A DNA stretch of 9,682 nucleotides, from the NCBI GenBank assembly GCA_049366815.1, contig JBMNCO010000256.1, forward strand, positions 1 to 9,682, given 5' to 3'. A program made the translations under genes and the position numbers. This DNA comes from CAYNYM01 sp049366815 (GTDB lineage: Bacteria; Desulfobacterota; DSM-4660; Desulfatiglandales; HGW-15). Positions 6,118-9,682 of this stretch are shown piece by piece. Below the pieces are notes generated by a model. That model did no database searches and was not told where the DNA came from. It saw nothing but the letters and a program-made list of their open reading frames with translations. The stretch's first letter is position 1. Every line of letters begins with the position of its first letter.

Positions 6118-7429
6118 AAGGGGAAAACATGTTGCCGTCATCTCGGCACTGATGGGGGTCGTCGGTCTTTTCTTCGGGTACCTGTTTGAGGCCTCTCCGG
6201 GGATCTGCGCGGTTCGTGAGGTGCTGATCATAGAACTGGAGGGGGGAATCAGTGCCGGGAGTGCCGCCTTTTTGGAGAGGGGACTGGAGGAGGCGCAACG
6301 GCGCGGCGCGGCCCTTGTGGTCGTGCGACTGGATACGCCGGGCGGTTTCGGTTCTTCCATGCGGACTATGGTCAAGGGGATCCTCAATTCTCCGGTCCCC
6401 GTGGTGGTCTATGTGTCCCCCAAGGGGGCGGGAGCGGCATCGGCCGGGGTTCTGATCACGATTTCAGCCCATGTGGCGGCGATGGCCCCAGGCACCAATA
6501 TCGGGGCGGCCCACCCTGTGACGGCGGGGGGCAAGGACATCGAAAAAACCATGTCCGAGAAGGTGGTCAATGATATGGCCTCCTACGGTCGCGGGATCGC
6601 ACGAGAAAAGGGGCGTAACGCGGAATGGGTGGAGAAGGCCATCAGGGAGAGCGTATCCATTACTGCGGATGAGGCCGTAAAGAAGAATGTCGTGGATCTC
6701 GTGGCCACGAATGTGGATGAACTGCTGGAACGTATCGACGGGCGAGAGATCATCGTGAAGGATGAAAAGGTCACCTTGAAGACCGAAAATCTGGTCATGA
6801 ACTATTACCAGCCCAAGTGGCGAGATAAATTTCTGAGGGTCGTCAGCGATCCAAACATCGCCTATCTGCTGATGATGATCGGGATGACAGGCCTGCTTGT
6901 GGAGCTTTATCATCCGGGAGCCATATTTCCCGGCGTCATCGGTGCGATATCGCTTATCCTCTTCATCTATGCTTCCCAGACACTTCCGGTCAATTACGCC
7001 GGTGTCCTCTTGATTCTGCTGGCCGTAGTCCTGTTTGTCGCCGAAATAAAGATCACGAGTTACGGCGTTCTTTCCCTGGGGGGGTTCATTTCCTTGATCC
7101 TGGGCTCCATTATGCTTTTTGAGGACGCCAGGATCTCGCTGACCTATCTGGGGCCGACCGTTGCCCTGTTCGGCGGTTTTTTCATTGTGATATCCTCTCT
7201 GGCCTTCAGGGCATACAGGACTAAACCCAAGAGCGGTATGGAGGGACTGGTGGGAGAGGTGGGGGTCGTCAGGGACGTCATCGATCCGGAGGGGCGTGTC
7301 TTTGTGCACGGTGAATACTGGCGGGCGGTCAGCGACAGGAAGATAGAACCCGGTGAAAAGGTCATTGTTGAAGGTATGGACGGCCTTGTCCTGAAGGTTA
7401 CATTGCACAAAAAAGAACAAACAAACTAG
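6110..7429 (+). CDS. nfeD: NfeD family membrane-bound serine protease (ClpP-class)
   Basis: This 439-residue long-form NfeD protein begins with a signal or anchor helix at about 8-28. A ClpP/SppA-like protease domain follows (about 36-225) with catalytic Ser111 in GAGAASAG and the probable general-base Lys151 in SEKVVND. The Ser-Lys dyad and its 40-residue spacing agree with the Pyrococcus 1510-N protease. A membrane region with about five helices spans about 251-366. A C-terminal soluble OB-fold NfeD domain spans about 380-432 (GLVGEVGVV, then WRAVSD, then GEKVIVEGMDG). Family members cleave hydrophobic tails of partner stomatins, and the adjacent downstream gene encodes one, 14 nt away. The ATG at 6110 overlaps the glycosylase stop. 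A role in membrane quality control is inferred from the family. Confidence 0.93.
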   Translation: MHKRGKHVAVISALMGVVGLFFGYLFEASPGICAVREVLIIELEGGISAGSAAFLERGLEEAQRRGAALVVVRLDTPGGFGSSMRTMVKGILNSPVPVVVYVSPKGAGAASAGVLITISAHVAAMAPGTNIGAAHPVTAGGKDIEKTMSEKVVNDMASYGRGIAREKGRNAEWVEKAIRESVSITADEAVKKNVVDLVATNVDELLERIDGREIIVKDEKVTLKTENLVMNYYQPKWRDKFLRVVSDPNIAYLLMMIGMTGLLVELYHPGAIFPGVIGAISLILFIYASQTLPVNYAGVLLILLAVVLFVAEIKITSYGVLSLGGFISLILGSIMLFEDARISLTYLGPTVALFGGFFIVISSLAFRAYRTKPKSGMEGLVGEVGVVRDVIDPEGRVFVHGEYWRAVSDRKIEPGEKVIVEGMDGLVLKVTLHKKEQTN

Positions 7430-7430
7430 A

Positions 7431-7436
7431 AGGAGG
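7431..7436 (+). promoter_or_regulatory. Ribosome binding site that fixes the slipin start
   Basis: AGGAGG here is a perfect Shine-Dalgarno core. Its distance to the first in-frame ATG (7438) is only 1 nt, too short for initiation. It is 7 nt to the ATG at 7444, which is optimal. Confidence 0.7.
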
Positions 7437-7443
7437 AATGGTG

Positions 7444-8202
7444 ATGCCTTACATCGTCTTTATCGTGGTCCTGTTTGTCCTGTTTCTTTGGTCGGCCATC
7501 AAGATCCTGCGGGAGTATGAGCGGGGTGTCATTTTCCGTCTCGGGCGCGTCATCAAGACCAAGGGCCCGGGATTGATCATCCTTATCCCCGTAATTGATA
7601 AGATGGTCAAGGTGAGCCTCCGACTGGTCGCCATGGATGTCCCCCCACAGGACGTCATCACCCGGGACAATGTCTCTGTTAAGGTCAATGCGGTGATCTA
7701 TTTCCGGGTCATGGATCCCACAAAGGCCACCATCGAGGTGGAGAATTTTCTCTTTGCGACGTCTCAGCTGGCACAGACGACCCTGCGGAGCGTATGCGGC
7801 CAGGTTGAGCTGGATGAACTGCTCTCGGAGAGGGAGAAGATCAATTCGGAGCTTCAGGGCATCCTTGACAAGCATACGGATCCTTGGGGTATCAAGGTCA
7901 CGACTGTGGAGGTCAAGCACATCGACTTACCCCAGGAGATGCAGCGGGCCATGGCCAAACAGGCCGAGGCGGAAAGGGAGAGACGGGCTAAAGTCATCAA
8001 TGCCGAGGGTGAATTTCAGGCGGCCGACCGGTTGTCCGAGGCCGCGGCCATCATCCAGAAATATCCCGAGGCACTGCAGTTGCGATACCTTCAGACTCTT
8101 AGAGAGATCGCTGCAGAAAATAATTCCACAACCCTGTTTCCCATCCCCATCGATCTCCTGGCGCCATTCATTAAAAAGCAGCTGCAGCCCGATAATGGGT
8201 AG
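7444..8202 (+). CDS. Slipin / stomatin-like SPFH (band 7) membrane protein
   Basis: This is a 252-residue membrane scaffold protein and probable substrate or partner of the NfeD protease. An N-terminal hydrophobic anchor (about 1-18) is followed by the SPFH core: YERGVIFRLGRV, then GPGLIILIPVID, then DVPPQDVITRDNVSVKVNA. An Ala/Glu-rich coiled-coil stretch follows (about 170-205, with EMQRAMAKQAEAERERRAKV). The C-terminus is hydrophobic (LFPIPIDLLAPFI), the kind of segment NfeD-type proteases cut. Three in-frame starts lie together at 7438 (ATG), 7441 (GTG) and 7444 (ATG). AGGAGG at 7431-7436 leaves 1, 4 and 7 nt respectively, so 7444 is preferred. nfeD plus slipin is a classic conserved pair in bacteria and archaea. 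Forming membrane microdomains is the family role, not something the sequence proves. Confidence 0.92.
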   Translation: MPYIVFIVVLFVLFLWSAIKILREYERGVIFRLGRVIKTKGPGLIILIPVIDKMVKVSLRLVAMDVPPQDVITRDNVSVKVNAVIYFRVMDPTKATIEVENFLFATSQLAQTTLRSVCGQVELDELLSEREKINSELQGILDKHTDPWGIKVTTVEVKHIDLPQEMQRAMAKQAEAERERRAKVINAEGEFQAADRLSEAAAIIQKYPEALQLRYLQTLREIAAENNSTTLFPIPIDLLAPFIKKQLQPDNG

Positions 8203-8259
8203 AGGTTCGCGGGGAAGGTTGGAACAGATTTAACAAGGAAAGGAGTTGTAAGAGAATTT

Positions 8260-8685
8260 ATGGACGAAGACATTAAACAGGAAGAGATCCAGGAAGAGGA
8301 GCAGGAAGCCGAAAAGGGCGAGGTCCAGGAAAAAGAAGAAAAGACAGCCGAAGGGGACAAAGAAAAGCCTTTGGACAAGATGACTGCCAAGGAACTCAGG
8401 GAAATGGCTCTTGAGATTCCCGGCATCACCGGCGCCCATGCCATGAAAAAGGAAGAATTGTTGGCTGCTATAAAAGAGGCCAAGGGTATCGTGGACGAGG
8501 GGCCGGAAAAGAAGAAAAGAAAAAAGGGAGCGACCAAGGAATACAGTATCGGAGAACTCAAAAGCAAGATTGGGCAACTGATGGATGAGAAAAAGAACCT
8601 GCCCCCTGAAACGGACCGCAAGAAAAGGACGATCCTGCGTCGTCGCGTCAACCGCCTGAAGAAGCAGACAAGAAAGGTGGCCTAA
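8260..8685 (+). CDS. Small Rho N-terminal-domain protein with acidic head and basic tail
   Basis: This 141-residue protein has three parts. Residues 1-37 are strongly acidic (Glu/Gln/Lys repeats). About 38-72 match the Rho-N/SAP-like helical fold, with LDKMTAKELREMALEI and then MKKEELLAAI, as at the start of transcription terminator Rho. About 84-141 are very basic (KKKRKKG, then RKKRTILRRRVNRLKKQTRK), suggesting nucleic acid binding. There is no ATPase domain, so it is not Rho itself. Similar stand-alone Rho-N proteins occur widely in bacteria, and their roles are mostly unknown. The best ribosome-site match, AGGAG (8241-8245), is 14 nt from the ATG, unusually far; AGAGA at 8251-8255 is nearer but weak. 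It is the last gene before the operon terminator. RNA or DNA binding is inferred from charge and fold. Confidence 0.8.
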   Translation: MDEDIKQEEIQEEEQEAEKGEVQEKEEKTAEGDKEKPLDKMTAKELREMALEIPGITGAHAMKKEELLAAIKEAKGIVDEGPEKKKRKKGATKEYSIGELKSKIGQLMDEKKNLPPETDRKKRTILRRRVNRLKKQTRKVA

Positions 8686-8747
8686 GGTCTCCTGTTGAAC
8701 CGGAGGAGGCCGGGCAGGAAAAAGAAACAGATATCCGGAAAACAGAG

Positions 8748-8791
8748 AGGGAAGGGCGTCGGTGGTGAACGGCGTCCCGTCCCTATTTTTT
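8748..8791 (+). terminator. Rho-independent terminator closing the operon
   Basis: AGGGA (8748-8752) pairs with TCCCT (8780-8784), then after one A/G mismatch GGG (8754-8756) pairs with CCC (8776-8778), and CG pairs with CG beyond a bulged T. Six T residues follow at 8786-8791. It lies 62 nt after the Rho-N protein gene and before ispD, which marks the end of the six-gene unit. Confidence 0.75.
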
Positions 8792-8854
8792 CGGATCTGG
8801 GAAGAATGATTTGAATGTTTCCATATAACCTGTAACCTTAGATGATACGGGGAA

Positions 8855-9601
8855 ATGAACCGATTGAAGGGGCGGCGAAGCGACAGGCTGAAGGCCGTTG
8901 CCGTCGTGACGGCGGCAGGGGCGGGGGAACGCATGGGGACGGCGGTGGCCAAGCAGTTTCTCGAAATCGATGGCAGGCCTCTTCTGGCTGTAACCCTTGA
9001 GAAGTTTCAGCATTGTCCGGAAATCGAGGGCATCGTCGTCGTGGTACCCTCGGATGCGGTGGAATACTGCAGGACCGGCATTATCGAGCCCCAAGGCCTG
9101 ACAAAGGTTGTCAAGGTGGTAGCCGGCGGCGCCCGGCGGCAGGACTCAGTCAGAAAGGGCCTAGAGGCCTCCGGAGGAAGTTATGGGCTGGTCGTCATCC
9201 ATGACGGGGTGCGCCCCTTTGTCGATATCGGGCTGATCGGACGGGCCGTGGAGGCCGCCCGCAGATGGGGGGCCGTGATCACGGCCCTTCCTGCCAGGGA
9301 AACGGTCAAGCAGGTCGATGAAGACGGCATGGTCAGGGGGACCATAGATCGAAGGCATGTCTGGATGGTGCAGACCCCCCAGGTCTTCCCCTATGAGGAC
9401 ATCATAAAGGCCCACCGCCGCGCTCAGAAGGAAGCCTGGGATGATGTGACGGACGATGCCATGCTTATGGAGAGGATGGGAATCCCAGTGAAGGTCATTG
9501 AGGGCATGGAGGATAATATCAAGGTGACTACGCCCCGTGATTTGGCCCTTGCCCGTTTCATCCTGGAAAGAGATTCCCATGCCCCTTTCATTATGGGTTG
9601 A
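8855..9601 (+). CDS. ispD: 2-C-methyl-D-erythritol 4-phosphate cytidylyltransferase IspD
   Basis: This 248-residue enzyme joins MEP and CTP to give CDP-methylerythritol in the non-mevalonate isoprenoid pathway (cytosol). It shows the nucleotide-binding start TAAGAGERMG at 19-28 with Arg26, KQF at 33-35 (Lys33), AGGARRQDSVRKGL at 90-103, HDGVRPF at 116-122 (Asp117), RETVKQV at 148-154, TIDRRHVWMVQTPQVF at 163-178, DDAMLMERMG at 200-209 and DNIKVTTPRDL at 220-230 (Lys223). All the expected catalytic and binding blocks are present. The first 11 residues are a short basic lead. GGGGA just before the ATG is the ribosome site. It lies 63 nt after a terminator, so it needs its own promoter; TATAAC at 8824-8829 is a possible -10, but I see no good -35. 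No ispF follows directly. Confidence 0.95.
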   Translation: MNRLKGRRSDRLKAVAVVTAAGAGERMGTAVAKQFLEIDGRPLLAVTLEKFQHCPEIEGIVVVVPSDAVEYCRTGIIEPQGLTKVVKVVAGGARRQDSVRKGLEASGGSYGLVVIHDGVRPFVDIGLIGRAVEAARRWGAVITALPARETVKQVDEDGMVRGTIDRRHVWMVQTPQVFPYEDIIKAHRRAQKEAWDDVTDDAMLMERMGIPVKVIEGMEDNIKVTTPRDLALARFILERDSHAPFIMG

Positions 9602-9609
9602 TTTTCAAT

Positions 9610-9625
9610 TTTCGTAACACTTTAG
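9610..9625 (-). repeat. Right copy of a 16-nt inverted motif
   Basis: Read on the minus strand, this is CTAAAGTGTTACGAAA, matching positions 1-16 except at one base. It sits 8 nt after the ispD stop codon, in the gap before the possible end gene. Confidence 0.4.
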
Positions 9626-9626
9626 C

Positions 9627-9646
9627 CCTTTGAAAAATTCGAAAGG
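9627..9646 (+). promoter_or_regulatory. Hairpin covering the ribosome site of the end gene
   Basis: CCTTTGAA (9627-9634) pairs with TTC (9638-9640) and AAAGG (9642-9646) around an AAA loop, with one bulged G. The right arm is the only Shine-Dalgarno-like sequence before the ATG at 9652, so folding would mask it. It matters only if that gene is real. Confidence 0.25.
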
Positions 9647-9651
9647 AAATC

Positions 9652-9682
9652 ATGCACCCTTTCTTACGTTCCGAAGCTCCCG
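9652..9682 (+). CDS. Possible start of a gene cut by the window edge
   Basis: An ATG at 9652 opens ten in-frame codons (MHPFLRSEAP) to the end of the window. AAAGGA (9642-9647) lies 4 nt upstream as a plausible ribosome site. The residues do not resemble the usual N-terminus of IspF or another gene I can name. It is too short to judge. Confidence 0.3.
   Translation, partial: MHPFLRSEAP

Noticed and set aside
6464..7420. 318-residue minus-strand frame opposite nfeD, and a 285-residue one at 5530-6387
   Set aside because: Both are antisense shadows of clear genes with biased composition and no family features.
41..8700. CCTGTTGAAC occurring at 41-50 and 8691-8700
   Set aside because: Ten-base matches are expected by chance many times in a window of this length, and the surroundings differ.

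Overview
The window reads as chromosomal DNA from an anaerobic, Gram-negative bacterium, most plausibly a Desulfobacterota/'Deltaproteobacteria' lineage. This is an inference from four things: moderately GC-rich coding sequence, a LysM/SPOR envelope lipoprotein (outer membrane and peptidoglycan), a radical SAM enzyme, and the non-mevalonate isoprenoid gene ispD. I see no mobile element, CRISPR array, tRNA or rRNA.

Left part (1-2793): two convergent genes. On the + strand is a radical SAM enzyme with a roughly 195-residue N-terminal region I cannot assign. On the - strand is a divergent PurD-type ATP-grasp ligase. They end 82 bp apart, and neither matches the textbook member of its family.

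Centre (2794-3390): about 600 bp with no convincing gene, but with two divergent promoters. The - strand promoter is near consensus (TTGACA, 17 bp, TATACT), carries a perfect 7-4-7 palindrome over its -35 and spacer, and would give the purD-like mRNA a leader of about 195 nt with several hairpins. The + strand promoter (TTGTCA, 17 bp, TTTAAT) faces the right-hand gene run.

Right part (3391-8791): six tightly packed + strand genes that look like one transcription unit. They are a LysM-SPOR lipoprotein, coaBC (coenzyme A synthesis), a family-4 Fe-S uracil-DNA glycosylase, an NfeD membrane serine protease, its usual slipin/stomatin partner, and a small Rho-N-domain protein. The unit closes with a Rho-independent terminator. 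coaBC overlaps the glycosylase gene by 19 nt and the glycosylase gene overlaps nfeD by 8 nt, so translational coupling is likely.

End (8855-9682): ispD follows the terminator, then a possible gene start cut by the window edge. A 16-nt motif at the very start of the window recurs inverted just after ispD (15 of 16 identical).

Most of the window is housekeeping. The least explained parts are the radical SAM/PurD-like pair and the regulatory region in front of the purD-like gene. I found nothing that amounts to a clearly new defence or mobile system.
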